In this document: positions 1 to 9,398 of the stretch, in pieces
Layout: every line of letters starts with the position of its first letter
How positions within the stretch are numbered: the first letter of the stretch is position 1
Origin: Oscillospiraceae bacterium
GTDB taxonomy: Bacteria; Bacillota; Clostridia; Oscillospirales; Oscillospiraceae
NCBI GenBank assembly: GCA_015068065.1
Contig: SVLE01000006.1
Coordinates: 1-56,963, forward strand
Direction of reading: 5' to 3'
Length of the DNA stretch: 56,963 nucleotides
The notes under the pieces: generated by a model
Databases searched by the model: none
What the model was told of the DNA's origin: nothing
What the model saw: only the letters and a program-made list of their open reading frames with translations
Position numbers and translations under genes: made by a program

Positions 1-180
1 GGCCCCACCGGCCCTACCGGAGCCACGGGCGCTACCGGCGCAGTAGGCCCCACCGGTCCAACCGGAGCCACGGGCGCTACCGGTGCAGTCGGTCCCACCG
101 GCCCAACCGGAGCCACGGGCGCTGCCGGCGCAGTAGGCCCTACCGGCCCTACCGGAGCTACGGGCGCTACCGGCGCTGAG
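1..180 (+). repeat. Four tandem 45-bp units encoding 15-residue collagen blocks
   Basis: Units begin at 1, 46, 91 and 136. Each encodes a [19 protein letters not shown] block with a few synonymous changes and one Thr-to-Ala change in unit 3. A diverged fifth unit starts at 181. The array probably extends left of the window. Such arrays vary in copy number by slippage. Confidence 0.9.
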
Positions 181-330
181 GGGCCAACCGGACCTACCGG
201 CCCTGCCGGAGAGATTACTCCGGGCCCGGCTGTAGATGATCTGGGAACGGAGGCGACACTGGCTGATGTGATCGCTACGATCAACGCGATCCTGGCCTCT
301 CTGCGTGCCGTCGGAGTCATTGCGACCTGA
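1..330 (+). CDS. Collagen-like repeat protein, C-terminal part (5' end outside window)
   Basis: Reading from base 1 gives an open frame of 109 residues ending at the TGA at 328-330. The first about 70 residues are uninterrupted Gly-X-Y triplets rich in Pro and Thr ([19 protein letters not shown] units), the pattern of bacterial collagen-like triple helices. The last about 35 residues are not collagenous. They carry an amphipathic stretch ([21 protein letters not shown]) resembling the short C-terminal trimerising segments of Firmicutes collagen-like and exosporium proteins; that role is inferred. Thr at the Y position is typical of helices stabilised by O-glycosylation, and the next gene is a glycosyltransferase. 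The protein is likely on the cell or spore surface, but the N-terminus that would show export or exosporium targeting is missing. Only the 3' end is seen, so full length is unknown. Confidence 0.85.
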   Translation, partial: GPTGPTGATGATGAVGPTGPTGATGATGAVGPTGPTGATGAAGAVGPTGPTGATGATGAEGPTGPTGPAGEITPGPAVDDLGTEATLADVIATINAILASLRAVGVIAT

Positions 331-345
331 CCGGTTTTCACTCAA

Positions 346-374
346 AACGGCGCCCTTCGGGGCGCCGTTCTTTA
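346..374 (+). terminator. Rho-independent terminator after the collagen-like gene
   Basis: A perfect 10-bp stem, AACGGCGCCC (346-355) with GGGCGCCGTT (360-369), closes a TTCG tetraloop and is followed by a short T-containing run. It lies 15 bases after the collagen stop and only 16 bases before the glycosyltransferase start. The downstream gene is therefore probably expressed by read-through. Confidence 0.8.
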
Positions 375-390
375 AATTGGGGGTGCTGTT

Positions 391-1494
391 ATGGGGAAAT
401 ATAAGATATGTGTTTACGCCATCTGCAAAAATGAAGAACAGTTCGCTCAACGCTGGATGCAGTCCATGTCAGAGGCAGATCAGGTGATGGTGCTGGATAC
501 CGGGTCAACGGACGATACTGTGGCGCTCCTGCGTCAAAATGGGGCGCAGGTGACGGTGGAGGAAATCGTACCGTGGCGGTTTGATACGGCACGCAACCGC
601 TCGCTGGAGTTGGTGCCGCAGGATGTGGATATCTGTGTATGCACCGATTTGGATGAAGTGTTTCGCCCCGGGTGGCGGGAGAGGCTGGAACGAACGTGGA
701 AGACGGGCATGGGGCAGGTGTCTTACCGCTACACATGGTCTTTTGAACCGGACGGCTCGGAGGGGTATGTGTTCTGGAGCGAGAAAATCCACGCCCGACA
801 CGGATACCGCTGGACCCACCCGGTCCACGAGGTGTTGGAGTGGACCGGAGCAGGAAAGCGGCCTGGAATCGTTCCGGTGGAGGGGATTCAATTGGACCAC
901 TATCCGGACCCGACCAAATCAAGAGGGCAGTATCTGCCACTGCTGGAGCTTTCTGTGACCGAAGCGCCGGAGGATGACCGGAATATGCACTATCTGGGCC
1001 GGGAATATATGTACCGGGGGCGCTGGGATGATTGCATCCGAACTCTGAAGCATCACCTGAATATGCCCACGGCTACCTGGGCGGATGAGCGGGCGGCCTC
1101 TATGCGCTATATTGCCCGGGCCTACGTGAATAAACAGGAGGGAGAGAATGCGTTGCAGTGGTATCTGCATGCAATCGTTCAGGCACCTCACCTGCGGGAG
1201 CCGTACACAGACCTTGCCGCCTTTCTCTATGAGCGTCAGGAGTGGGACGGAGTGCTCTATTTTACCGGGCGGGCGCTGGAAATTCGGGAGCGGCCCAGAA
1301 CTTATATCTGTGAGGCGGCGGCCTGGGGAAGCCTGCCCTGGGACCTGCGCGCCATGGCCTTTTATCACACTGGGCGATTGGAAGAGGCGTTGGAGTCGGC
1401 CCGGCAGGCCGCCCGACTGTCCGCGAAGGATGAACGTTTGGCTGGAAATGTGCGTGCAATAGAAAAACAGCTGGAAGACCGGAAGGGAAGATGA
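391..1494 (+). CDS. Family 2 glycosyltransferase with C-terminal TPR-like repeats
   Basis: 367 residues, starting at ATG 391 behind a GGGGGTG ribosome site. The N-terminus is a GT-A fold of family 2: a nucleotide-sugar site around residues 5-40 (CVYAICKNEEQ, then DTGSTDDT), and a DLDE acidic motif near residue 86 that serves as the metal-binding DxD. After the catalytic part (to about residue 200), the chain is helical with TPR-like segments (YLGREYMYRGRWDDCI, YIARAYVNKQEGENALQWY, and AMAFYHTGRLEEALESARQA). It has no signal peptide or membrane segment, so it should act in the cytoplasm. Its position directly after a Thr-rich collagen-like gene suggests that protein as acceptor, as in other bacterial collagen-glycosyltransferase pairs; this is inference. 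The sugar donor cannot be told from sequence. Confidence 0.85.
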   Translation: MGKYKICVYAICKNEEQFAQRWMQSMSEADQVMVLDTGSTDDTVALLRQNGAQVTVEEIVPWRFDTARNRSLELVPQDVDICVCTDLDEVFRPGWRERLERTWKTGMGQVSYRYTWSFEPDGSEGYVFWSEKIHARHGYRWTHPVHEVLEWTGAGKRPGIVPVEGIQLDHYPDPTKSRGQYLPLLELSVTEAPEDDRNMHYLGREYMYRGRWDDCIRTLKHHLNMPTATWADERAASMRYIARAYVNKQEGENALQWYLHAIVQAPHLREPYTDLAAFLYERQEWDGVLYFTGRALEIRERPRTYICEAAAWGSLPWDLRAMAFYHTGRLEEALESARQAARLSAKDERLAGNVRAIEKQLEDRKGR

Positions 1495-1547
1495 GTGCAT
1501 ATCTTGCTGCAGGGTTTGCGCAGATTGGCTAAAATTGATCTGTTGGG

Positions 1548-1577
1548 TTGATTTTTCCTGTGGGGTGGCAGTATAAT
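1548..1577 (+). promoter_or_regulatory. Predicted sigma-A promoter for the carboxytransferase gene
   Basis: TTGATT (1548-1553), an 18-base spacer and a perfect TATAAT (1572-1577), 45 bases upstream of the start codon at 1622. No other gene begins in this 127-base gap. Confidence 0.6.
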
Positions 1578-1621
1578 AATACATCAAGCATCCTTGAAAT
1601 GATGACATGGAGGTTTTTGCC

Positions 1622-3403
1622 ATGAGAAAAGTGCAGTTAACAGAGACGGTTCTGCGTGATGCAAACCAGTCTCTCATCGCGACCCGCCTGCCCTACAGCA
1701 AGTTTGAGCCTATTCTTGAGACCATCGACAAGACCGGCTATTATTCTGCGGAGGTGTGGGGCGGCGCAACCTTTGACGTGTGCCTGCGTTATCTGCGGGA
1801 AGATCCCTGGGAGCGTCTGCGCAAGATACGTGCCAAAATGCCCAACACCAAGCTCCAGATGCTCCTGCGCGGTCAGAATATTCTGGGCTATAAACACTAT
1901 CCCGATGATGTGGTGCGCAAGTTTGTGGAGCACTCTGTGAAAAACGGAATTGACATCATCCGCATCTTTGATGCGCTCAACGATGTGCGCAATCTGGAAG
2001 TTGCCATTGATGAGACGGTGAAGCAGGGGGCACACGCCTCCGGCACCATCTCTTTCACCACCAGCCCCGTCCACACCCGGCAGACCTTTGTGGATATGGT
2101 CAAGGACCTGAAGGGTATGGGCGCTTCTTCCATCTGTATCAAGGACATGGCCGGTATTATGGGACCGCAGGAGGCCTATGATCTGGTGTCCGCTATTAAG
2201 GATGCCGAGCCCGATATGCCGCTGGTCATCCATACCCACTGCACCACCGGTCTTGCCTTCATGACCTACCTCAAGTGTGTGGAAGCAGGTGCCGATGTGC
2301 TGGACTGCGCTATTTCTCCCATGTCCGGCGGTACCTCTCAGCCTGCTACCGAGACCATGGCCTACGCTCTGCGTGAGATGGGTTATCAGGTGGATCTGGA
2401 CGACAAGATGCTGACCAAAACGGCCGACTTCTTCAAGGGTGTGCGCGCCGACTTCCTCAAGGACGGTGTATTGGATCCCATCTCCATGGCTACCGATACC
2501 CAGTGCCTGAGCTATCAGATCCCCGGCGGTATGCTGTCCAATCTGATTTCTCAGTTGAAGACGATGAATGCCATCCACAAGCTGGACGAGGCTCTGCTGG
2601 AGACTCCCCGTGTCCGCAAGGATCTGGGCTATCCTCCTCTGGTCACTCCCACCAGCCAGCTGGTTGGCTCTCAGGCGGTGCAGAATGTGCTGGCAGGCGA
2701 GCGCTACAAGGTGGTGGGCAAGGAAATCAAGGCCTACTGCCGCGGCGAATACGGACGTACGCCCGCACCCATCGATCCCGAGGTGCAAAAGAAGATTCTG
2801 GGCGACACTCCTCTGGTGGAGGGCCGCTTTGCCGATGGTCTGGCGCCCGAGTTTGAAAAGACCAAGGCGGAACTGGGTGCCACGGCCAAAAGTGATGAGG
2901 ATGTGCTCAGCTACATTGCCTTCCCTCAGGTTGCCATGGCCTTCTTCAAGGACCGTGAGGCCGGCTTCCCCAAGAAGGAGGAACCGCCCAAGGCTGCCGC
3001 GAAGGCGGCACCTGCCAGCGCTCCTGCTGCGGGAAGCACCTTTAATTACATTGTGAATGTCAACGGCAATCAGTATGCCGTAGCCGGTGTGGTGGGCGAT
3101 GCTGCTGCTCCCGTGGCTGCCACCAAGGTTGCTCCGGCCCCTGTGGCAGCCCCCGCGACTCAGGCTGCTCCCACCGCCCCCGCTGCCGGTGAAACTGCGG
3201 TGAACAGCCCTATGCCCGGGAATGTGTTCAAGGTAGAATGCAAGGTGGGCCAGGCTGTCAACGCAGGCGAGCCTCTGATCATTCTGGAAGCCATGAAGAT
3301 GGAAATTGAGGTTGCCGCTCCCTGTGCCGGTACGGTTAAGGCTATCTCCGCCACCGTAGGCAGTGCTGTCAACACCGACGATCTGCTGGTGACATTGGGT
3401 TAA
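1622..3403 (+). CDS. Oxaloacetate decarboxylase alpha / pyruvate carboxylase subunit B type biotin protein
   Basis: 593 residues. The start is taken at ATG 1622 because GGAGG (1609-1613) lies 8 bases upstream; an in-frame ATG at 1607 would include that site. Residues 1-270 form the HMGL-like carboxytransferase TIM barrel (LTETVLRDANQSL, LRGQNILGYKHYPDD, IHTHCTTG), followed by the conserved PYC/OADA domain. A Pro/Ala linker (about 455-520) leads to a C-terminal biotinyl domain with EAMKM; the biotinylated Lys is residue 559. In this family the barrel moves a carboxyl group between carboxybiotin and pyruvate/oxaloacetate. No biotin carboxylase or membrane beta subunit lies nearby, so sodium-pump decarboxylase and two-subunit pyruvate carboxylase cannot be told apart here. 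Flanked by its own promoter and terminator, it appears to be monocistronic. Confidence 0.9.
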   Translation: MRKVQLTETVLRDANQSLIATRLPYSKFEPILETIDKTGYYSAEVWGGATFDVCLRYLREDPWERLRKIRAKMPNTKLQMLLRGQNILGYKHYPDDVVRKFVEHSVKNGIDIIRIFDALNDVRNLEVAIDETVKQGAHASGTISFTTSPVHTRQTFVDMVKDLKGMGASSICIKDMAGIMGPQEAYDLVSAIKDAEPDMPLVIHTHCTTGLAFMTYLKCVEAGADVLDCAISPMSGGTSQPATETMAYALREMGYQVDLDDKMLTKTADFFKGVRADFLKDGVLDPISMATDTQCLSYQIPGGMLSNLISQLKTMNAIHKLDEALLETPRVRKDLGYPPLVTPTSQLVGSQAVQNVLAGERYKVVGKEIKAYCRGEYGRTPAPIDPEVQKKILGDTPLVEGRFADGLAPEFEKTKAELGATAKSDEDVLSYIAFPQVAMAFFKDREAGFPKKEEPPKAAAKAAPASAPAAGSTFNYIVNVNGNQYAVAGVVGDAAAPVAATKVAPAPVAAPATQAAPTAPAAGETAVNSPMPGNVFKVECKVGQAVNAGEPLIILEAMKMEIEVAAPCAGTVKAISATVGSAVNTDDLLVTLG

Positions 3404-3419
3404 TTCGAACGAAAACAGC

Positions 3420-3452
3420 AAAACAGCCGTGCTTCGCACGGCTGTTTTGTCT
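3420..3452 (+). terminator. Strong intrinsic terminator after the carboxytransferase gene
   Basis: A 12-bp perfect stem, AAACAGCCGTGC (3421-3432) with GCACGGCTGTTT (3436-3447), and a T-rich tail, beginning 17 bases after the stop codon. Confidence 0.9.
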
Positions 3453-3551
3453 TATCAAAAGAAAATTCTAAAAAATTTTGCGAACTTTGCAGGGAAATAT
3501 AGTTTTAAGGCGTATATTAACAATACACGATAAAACACGGGAGGGATCACC

Positions 3552-4556
3552 GTGGATCTGAGAGAGCAGATACAGCAGCAGGAGGCCCGGACACTGTCCC
3601 CCAGAGCCTGCCTGGCGGCAAACTCCAAAGGCCGCCAGCGGCCGGAGGTGGAGAGCGAGGTGCGCACCTGCTTCCAGCGGGATGTGGACCGCATCGTTTA
3701 TTCCAAGGCCTTTCGCCGTCTGAAGCATAAAACACAGGTATTCCTTCAGCCGGAGGGTGACCACTACCGCACCCGTATGACTCACACGCTGGAGGTCAAC
3801 CGCATTGCCCGTACCATTGCACGGGCACTGGGGCTGAACGAGGATCTGACCGAGGCGATCGCCTTGGGGCATGATCTGGGACACACCCCCTTCGGCCACG
3901 CAGGTGAGCGGGCACTTGCGGCGGTGATGCCCGGTGGTTTTGCCCACTATGAGCAGTCTGTCCGAGTGGCGGACCGGCTGGAAAAGAACGGCGAAGGGCT
4001 GAATCTGACGTGGGAGGTGCGCAACGGCATCCTCTGTCACACCAAGGGTCAGGATGCCGCTACGCTGGAGGGGCAGGTGGTCCGTCTGGCGGACCACATC
4101 GCCTACATCAACCACGATATTGAGGATGCTTTGCGCGGGGGTATTATTTTCCCCATGGACATCCCGCTGGAGATTTCCAATGTGCTTGGATTTACCCATG
4201 GTGAGCGCATCAATACGCTGGTGTTGGATGCCATCCGGGCAAGCTGCGAACAGGACAGCATTCGGCAGACCCCGGAGGTAGGGGAGGCCATGCTGGCCCT
4301 GAAAGCCTTTATGTTTGCCAATGTCTATACCAATCCCCTTGCCAAGGGGGAGGAGGGCAAGGCCCAGAAGATGCTGCAGGCCATGTTTGAGTACTATTGC
4401 ACCAACCCGGACGAACTCCCCTCTGACTTCCAGAACATCCGCATGGAGGAGAGCGTGGAGCGGGCTGTGTGCGATTACATCGCCGGTATGACTGACCCGT
4501 TCGCGGTGCAGAAATTTGAGGAGCTGTTCATCCCTATGGGTTGGACAGTGAAATAA
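3552..4556 (+). CDS. dgt: dGTPase-like HD-domain triphosphohydrolase
   Basis: 334 residues from a GTG start at 3552, preceded by GGGAGGG. The HD-domain metal ligands are visible: H78 (RMTHTLEVNRIAR), the H107-D108 pair in ALGHDLGHTPFGH, and a later ADHIAYINHD segment. RRLKHKTQVF near residue 56 is the conserved substrate-site stretch of dGTPase-like proteins. The family hydrolyses dNTPs to the deoxynucleoside and triphosphate. The length fits the short bacterial class (about 330-350 residues) rather than the longer E. coli Dgt, so strict dGTP specificity should not be assumed. It is the first gene of a dgt-dnaG-rpoD block, 34 bases before the primase start, and probably co-transcribed with it. 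Confidence 0.92.
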   Translation: MDLREQIQQQEARTLSPRACLAANSKGRQRPEVESEVRTCFQRDVDRIVYSKAFRRLKHKTQVFLQPEGDHYRTRMTHTLEVNRIARTIARALGLNEDLTEAIALGHDLGHTPFGHAGERALAAVMPGGFAHYEQSVRVADRLEKNGEGLNLTWEVRNGILCHTKGQDAATLEGQVVRLADHIAYINHDIEDALRGGIIFPMDIPLEISNVLGFTHGERINTLVLDAIRASCEQDSIRQTPEVGEAMLALKAFMFANVYTNPLAKGEEGKAQKMLQAMFEYYCTNPDELPSDFQNIRMEESVERAVCDYIAGMTDPFAVQKFEELFIPMGWTVK

Positions 4557-4590
4557 TTCAAAACGGAATTGAATGAAAGGAGGCGGTTTT

Positions 4591-6345
4591 GTGGCTATTC
4601 CAGAGCAATTTGTGGACGAACTGGTATCCAGAACAGATATCGTCGACCTTGTGGGCAGCTATGTCCGGCTGAACAAAAAAGGCAATAACTACTGGGGACT
4701 GTGTCCGTTCCACAGTGAAAAAACCGCTTCCTTCTCCGTCTCACCGGACAAGCAGATCTGCTACTGCTTCGGCTGTCACAAGGGCGGCGGCGTCATCAAC
4801 TTCCTCATGGAGATGGAAAACCTGTCCTTTGTGGAGGCGGTGCAGCAGCTGGCCCAGAGAGCCGGGATGCAGGTGCCGGAGAGTGACTATGACAAGGGAC
4901 GCAAGGAACGGCGGGAACGCCTTTTGGAAATGAACAAAGAGGCGGCACGGTACTTCCATTCCAGACTTTACGCCCCCGAGGGTGGGCAGGCGCTGGACTA
5001 TCTGCGCAGGCGCGGGCTGTCTCAGGCCACGCTGACCAACTTCGGGCTGGGCTTTGCTCCGGACAGCTGGGATGGCCTGCTGAACCATTTGGCCGGGAAA
5101 GGCTATGACAAAAAAATGGTGCTGGAAGGCGGCCTTGCGGTGAGCAATGACAAGGGGCGCATCTACGACCGCTTCCGAAACCGGGTTATGTTTCCCATTA
5201 TTGATGTGCGTGGCTCGGTCATCGGTTTCGGTGGACGGGTGATGGACGACTCCAAGCCCAAGTACCTCAACTCTCCCGAAGGGCCGGTCTACAATAAGAG
5301 CAGAAACCTTTTTGCACTGAACATCGCAAAAAAGACCAAAGAGGGGCGCATCATCCTCACCGAAGGATACATGGACACCATTGCCCTGCATCAGGCGGGC
5401 TTTGACTGTGCGGTAGCCAGTCTGGGCACTGCATTGACCGCAGACCACGCCCAGTTGCTAGCCAGGTACACCAAAGAGGCGGTCATCGCCTACGATGGTG
5501 ACGGAGCCGGTGTGGCCGCGGCCCAGCGAGCCATTCCGCTGCTGGAAAAGGCGGGGCTGAAGGTGAAGGTGCTCCAGATGCGGGGTGCCAAGGACCCAGA
5601 CGAGTTCATTAAAAACTACGGCAGGGATGCCTTTGCCAAGCTGCTGGACGAGAGCAGCAACCATATCGAGTACCGGTTGGAAAAGATCAAAAGCAAATAC
5701 GACCTGAAGGACGATGGACAGCGCATCGAGTTCCTGCGGGAAGCCACGGGACTGATCGCGTCCCTGTCCAGCGCGGTGGAGCGGGAGGTCTATGGTGGCC
5801 GGGCGGCTATGGCGGCCGGGATATCTGCCGAGGCCATGGCGCAGGAGGTCAAAAAGGAACTGCGCCGGCGTATCTATAAGGAGAAAAAGAAACAGGAGCG
5901 CCATGATCTGGCCCCTGCGGCCAATCTCCAGCCCAACCAGAAAGGGCTGCACTATGAAAATGTGCGGTCCGCGGCGGCGGAAGAGGGAATCCTGCGGCTG
6001 GTACTGCTGGAACCCACACTTCTGGATCAGACGGATGGGCTGACCGGTGCAGAGTTTTCCGCACCGTTACTGGGAAAGGTCTTTGACCTGCTGCGGGACC
6101 GGCACGCAGATAGCCGGGCGGTCAATTTGGGCGGCCTTGCCAATACTCTGACAGCGGAGGAAATGAGCCATCTGGCCCGAATCACAGATCGGCCGGAAAA
6201 CCTCGGACACGCCCGGCGTGCGCTGAGTGACTACATAGCCATCATTCGCATGGAGCGGCTGAAGCGGCAGGGAGGATCGGATGAAGATCTGCTGCGGGCA
6301 GCCCAGGCAAAATATAAACAAGCCAAATCGTATGGAGGAGAATAA
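4591..6345 (+). CDS. dnaG: DNA primase
   Basis: 584 residues. GTG 4591 is chosen as start since AAAGGAGG (4576-4583) sits 7 bases before it; the ATG at 4573 overlaps that site. The N-terminus has the CHC2 zinc finger (C38, H41, C59, C62) used for template reading. The primase catalytic core includes [18 protein letters not shown]. The TOPRIM domain carries the catalytic Glu (E258 in TEGYMDT) and the DxD pair (D302, D304 in AYDGDGAG) that bind magnesium. The C-terminal about 140 residues are the variable helicase-binding region. It synthesises RNA primers at the replication fork with the replicative helicase. It sits between dgt and rpoD and is separated from rpoD by only 2 bases. Confidence 0.97.
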   Translation: MAIPEQFVDELVSRTDIVDLVGSYVRLNKKGNNYWGLCPFHSEKTASFSVSPDKQICYCFGCHKGGGVINFLMEMENLSFVEAVQQLAQRAGMQVPESDYDKGRKERRERLLEMNKEAARYFHSRLYAPEGGQALDYLRRRGLSQATLTNFGLGFAPDSWDGLLNHLAGKGYDKKMVLEGGLAVSNDKGRIYDRFRNRVMFPIIDVRGSVIGFGGRVMDDSKPKYLNSPEGPVYNKSRNLFALNIAKKTKEGRIILTEGYMDTIALHQAGFDCAVASLGTALTADHAQLLARYTKEAVIAYDGDGAGVAAAQRAIPLLEKAGLKVKVLQMRGAKDPDEFIKNYGRDAFAKLLDESSNHIEYRLEKIKSKYDLKDDGQRIEFLREATGLIASLSSAVEREVYGGRAAMAAGISAEAMAQEVKKELRRRIYKEKKKQERHDLAPAANLQPNQKGLHYENVRSAAAEEGILRLVLLEPTLLDQTDGLTGAEFSAPLLGKVFDLLRDRHADSRAVNLGGLANTLTAEEMSHLARITDRPENLGHARRALSDYIAIIRMERLKRQGGSDEDLLRAAQAKYKQAKSYGGE

Positions 6346-6347
6346 CC

Positions 6348-7643
6348 ATGAGCGAAAAGAAAGAAAAGACGGTCCGCGATCAGGACAAGCCCCAGAGCAA
6401 GCAGAATGCGGAGAACAGTAAAGTTGATGTGCTTAAGATCGTGGAGGGCGTTCCCGGTGCGGAAAAGCTCAGCGAACTGATCGAGCGGGGCAAGAAGAAG
6501 GGCAATCTGTCCTCCACAGAGCTGATGGATGTTCTGGAGGAGCTGGATCTGGAATCCGAACAGCTGGACAAGATTTATGACACCATGGAAAACCTGGGCA
6601 TCGACACCGTGGGAGAGGACTATGTGCCCGAACTGAACGAGGATGGTGAACCTTCCGTTCATGAGATGGAGGACATCTCGGAGGAGGAAATTGTCGATCC
6701 TGCGGCCATGATGGATGCCTTTGGCACAGACGATCCGGTGCGCATGTACCTGAAGGAAATCGGCAAGGTGAATCTGCTCACCTCCGAGGAAGAGGTGGAA
6801 CTGGCCCAGGCTATGGGTGCGGGCAGTGAAGCACAGATCCAGCTGGAAGAGATGGAAAAGGCTGGGGAGGAGATTCCTGACGAGGTTCGTGCGGAGCTGG
6901 ACAAGCTGATCCAGAAGGGCGAGGCGGCCAAGCAGCGCCTGGCGGAGGCCAACCTGCGTCTGGTGGTGTCCATTGCCAAGCGCTATGTGGGCCGCGGCAT
7001 GCAGTTTTTGGACCTGATCCAGGAGGGTAACCTGGGCCTGATCAAGGCGGTGGAGAAGTTTGACTATGTTAAGGGCTTCAAGTTCTCCACCTATGCCACC
7101 TGGTGGATCCGTCAGGCCATTACCCGCGCCATCGCCGATCAGGCCCGTACCATCCGCATCCCCGTGCACATGGTGGAGACCATCAACAAGGTCATCCGCG
7201 TCTCCCGTCAGCTGCTGCAGGAGCTGGGCCACGATCCCAGTCCTGAGGAGATTGCGAAGGAGATGTCCATGCCTGTGGACAAGGTGCGCGAGATCCTGAA
7301 GATCGCCCAGGAGCCCGTCTCTCTGGAAACCCCCATCGGTGAGGAGGAGGACAGCCACCTTGGCGACTTCATCCCTGACGAGGATGCCTCCGAGCCTGCC
7401 GAGGCTGCCAGCTTTACCCTGCTCAAGGAGCAGCTTGTGGAGGTGCTGGGTACCCTGACTCCCCGCGAGGAAAAGGTGCTCAAGCTGCGCTTTGGTCTGG
7501 AGGACGGCCGTACCCGCACGCTGGAGGAAGTGGGTAAGGAGTTCAACGTGACCCGTGAGCGTATCCGCCAAATCGAGGCAAAGGCGCTGAGAAAGCTGCG
7601 TCACCCCAGTCGCTCCAAGAAACTGAAAGATTTTTTGAATTAA
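6348..7643 (+). CDS. rpoD: RNA polymerase primary sigma factor (sigma-70/sigma-A)
   Basis: 431 residues, ATG 6348 with GGAGGA upstream, starting 2 bases after dnaG. A Lys-rich tail is followed by a short region 1.1 (about 35-100). Region 1.2 begins at [16 protein letters not shown]. Region 2 is [16 protein letters not shown] with [19 protein letters not shown] and [17 protein letters not shown], which contact the -10 element and melt DNA. Region 3 has [13 protein letters not shown]. Region 4 ends in the helix-turn-helix [22 protein letters not shown] for the -35 element. It directs most housekeeping transcription. The dnaG-rpoD arrangement is the classical macromolecular synthesis operon, here lacking rpsU and with dgt at the front. 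The window's promoters (TTGCAA, TGnTAnnnT) are probably its targets. Confidence 0.98.
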   Translation: MSEKKEKTVRDQDKPQSKQNAENSKVDVLKIVEGVPGAEKLSELIERGKKKGNLSSTELMDVLEELDLESEQLDKIYDTMENLGIDTVGEDYVPELNEDGEPSVHEMEDISEEEIVDPAAMMDAFGTDDPVRMYLKEIGKVNLLTSEEEVELAQAMGAGSEAQIQLEEMEKAGEEIPDEVRAELDKLIQKGEAAKQRLAEANLRLVVSIAKRYVGRGMQFLDLIQEGNLGLIKAVEKFDYVKGFKFSTYATWWIRQAITRAIADQARTIRIPVHMVETINKVIRVSRQLLQELGHDPSPEEIAKEMSMPVDKVREILKIAQEPVSLETPIGEEEDSHLGDFIPDEDASEPAEAASFTLLKEQLVEVLGTLTPREEKVLKLRFGLEDGRTRTLEEVGKEFNVTRERIRQIEAKALRKLRHPSRSKKLKDFLN

Positions 7644-7669
7644 GAGAATTATAAAAATAGGAGGAAGTT

Positions 7670-8527
7670 ATGAAAGGTATCGTGCTTGCGGCAGGCAAAG
7701 GAACCCGCCTGTATCCCATGACCAAACCGGTGAGCAAGCCTTTGCTGCCGGTGTATGACAAGCCTCTGATCTATTATCCCATCGCTGTGCTCATGCAGGC
7801 TGGCATCCGTGAGATCATGGTCATCGTCCCTCCCGGAGAGACGGACACCTTCAAGGCTCTTCTGGGTGACGGCAGCCAGTACGGTCTGGATATGCACTAT
7901 GCCGAGCAGCCCGTTCCCCGGGGCATCGCGGACGCATTGCTGATCGGCCGGGAGTTTGTGGGGGATGACAGTGTCTGTCTGGTGCTGGGCGACAATATTT
8001 TCTACGCACCTACGTTGGGGAACACCCTGAAGAAAGCGGCGAAGAACAATGCCGGCGCCACCGTGTTCGGTTACTGGGTGGAAGATCCCCGGCCTTTTGG
8101 TGTAGTGGAGTTTGACAAGGATGGTAAGGCCATATCTATTGAGGAGAAGCCCCGCTATCCCAAGTCCAATTACATCATTCCCGGCTTGTACTTCTACGAC
8201 AATCAGGTCATGGAGATCGCTGCCAACCTGAAGCCCTCTGCCCGGGGTGAGCTGGAAATCACCGATGTGAATCTGGAGTACCTGAAGCGGGATCAGCTGC
8301 AGGTGGTTCCGCTGGAAAAGGACTTTACCTGGTTGGATGCCGGTACGGCAGACAGCCTGCTTGTGGCCGGTCAGACGATCAAGCGGATCCAGGACAGCAC
8401 AGGCCGCTATGTAGGCTGTCTGGAGGAACTTGGCTATTACGAGGACTGGATCAGCACCGAGCAGGTCCATGCCACCGGTGTGGACCTGAAAATGACCCTG
8501 TATGGGCAGTATCTTCAGTGCCTGTAA
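7670..8527 (+). CDS. rmlA: Glucose-1-phosphate thymidylyltransferase
   Basis: 285 residues, ATG 7670 behind AGGAGG. The enzyme joins glucose-1-phosphate and dTTP to give dTDP-glucose, first step of dTDP-rhamnose synthesis for cell-surface polysaccharide. The nucleotide-binding loop reads LAAGKGTRLYPMTKPVSKPLLPVYDKP (shown as family pattern, residues 5-31 in part: LAAGKGTRLYP then KPLLPVYDKP). Next come LGDNIFY with the catalytic metal Asp, GVVEFD, EEKP, and ITDVN / FTWLDAGT, which are typical of RmlA. The loop Ala-Lys replaces the more usual Gly-Ser. Length matches the short RmlA class. No rmlB, C or D gene is in the window, so the rest of the pathway must be elsewhere. It follows rpoD by 26 bases with no terminator between. 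Confidence 0.93.
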   Translation: MKGIVLAAGKGTRLYPMTKPVSKPLLPVYDKPLIYYPIAVLMQAGIREIMVIVPPGETDTFKALLGDGSQYGLDMHYAEQPVPRGIADALLIGREFVGDDSVCLVLGDNIFYAPTLGNTLKKAAKNNAGATVFGYWVEDPRPFGVVEFDKDGKAISIEEKPRYPKSNYIIPGLYFYDNQVMEIAANLKPSARGELEITDVNLEYLKRDQLQVVPLEKDFTWLDAGTADSLLVAGQTIKRIQDSTGRYVGCLEELGYYEDWISTEQVHATGVDLKMTLYGQYLQCL

Positions 8528-8532
8528 CATAG

Positions 8533-9285
8533 ATGAGTATGAGAGAAGTTACTGTGGCCTGTTTCAGTCCCTCCGGAGGGACCCTCCGGGCTGCACGAGA
8601 GATGGCGCAGCTGCTTGGAGAGGGAGCGCGCTGGATCGATCTGGTCGACCCGGAGCAGCGTGAAGCCAAACTGGGGCAGGAAGATCTTCTTCTGCTGGCC
8701 CTGCCCGTGTATGCCGGGCGGATTCCGGCGGTAGAGGGGTCACTGGACGGCCTTTCGGGGAATGATACTCCCTGTATACTGCTGGTAGCCTACGGAAACC
8801 GCCATTATGATGAGGCGCTGGCACAGATGCAAAGGCTGATGAAAGGGCGGGGCTTCCGGTGTGTGGGAGCTGCCGCAGTCATCACGCCACACATTTTTGC
8901 GCCTGCCCTTGGAGCAGGCCGGCCCAACGAGACCGATCTGGAACTGCTGAGCGGATTTGCCACGCAGGTAAGAGAAAAACTGGAACGTGGGACGTGGGAC
9001 GAGCCCTGCTTGCCCGGCCAGCCGGAGCCGGAACCGAAGAAAGCGGTTCCGGTACCCAAGTACCGGGACGCAGAAAAGTGTGTGCGGTGCGGACTGTGTG
9101 CCCGCCGGTGTCCTGCATTGGCCATGGACCGGAACACGCTGGAATGGGACGAGGTGCAGTGCATCAGCTGCATGGCCTGTGTGTACATTTGCCCTGAGGG
9201 TGCGTTGAGCTTTGATGCCGCTCCATTGCAGGAACGGCTGACGGCCAATTTCAGTCAGCCCCGGCCGGTGGAACTGTTTATTTGA
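8533..9285 (+). CDS. EFR1-type protein: flavodoxin-like domain plus two 4Fe-4S clusters
   Basis: 250 residues, starting 5 bases after rmlA (ATG 8533 or the in-frame ATG 8539; the ribosome site is weak). The N-terminal about 150 residues resemble a flavodoxin fold: a phosphate-binding loop in FSPSGGTLRAAREMA, LLLALPVYAGRIP and LLVAYGNRHYDEA. The C-terminus has two ferredoxin motifs, CVRCGLCARRCP (about 178-189) and CISCMACVYICP (about 206-217), each with four Cys for a 4Fe-4S cluster. Such fusions shuttle electrons between flavin and iron-sulfur carriers in anaerobes; the partner is unknown. The neighbours (rmlA, a lipoprotein) do not suggest a pathway. There is no signal peptide, so it is cytoplasmic. 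Confidence 0.85.
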   Translation: MSMREVTVACFSPSGGTLRAAREMAQLLGEGARWIDLVDPEQREAKLGQEDLLLLALPVYAGRIPAVEGSLDGLSGNDTPCILLVAYGNRHYDEALAQMQRLMKGRGFRCVGAAAVITPHIFAPALGAGRPNETDLELLSGFATQVREKLERGTWDEPCLPGQPEPEPKKAVPVPKYRDAEKCVRCGLCARRCPALAMDRNTLEWDEVQCISCMACVYICPEGALSFDAAPLQERLTANFSQPRPVELFI

Positions 9286-9398
9286 AAAATTTTCAAAAAA
9301 GAGGGAACCTTTTTGCGCGCACTGCGTCATAGTAGTTCGGAACGCAAATCGCGTATACACAAGGACGATGTATAACAATGAAAAGGAGTATGACAATT

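Noticed and set aside
1-180. Possible CRISPR or satellite array
   Set aside because: The 45-bp units have no spacers and translate as Gly-X-Y collagen repeats in one frame.
1637-3439. 600-codon open frame antisense to the carboxytransferase gene
   Set aside because: It lies opposite a gene with clear domains, has no ribosome site and reads as low-complexity His/Gly/Leu-rich sequence, as expected of antisense frames in this GC range.
3453-3551. Promoter for dgt
   Set aside because: TTGCAG (3487-3492) and TATATT (3513-3518) are 20 bases apart; spacing is too long to claim.
9286-9398. Terminator-like TTGAAAA/TTTTCAA dyad and promoter before the DUF4358 gene
   Set aside because: The stem is only AT pairs and no -35/-10 pair with acceptable spacing was found.
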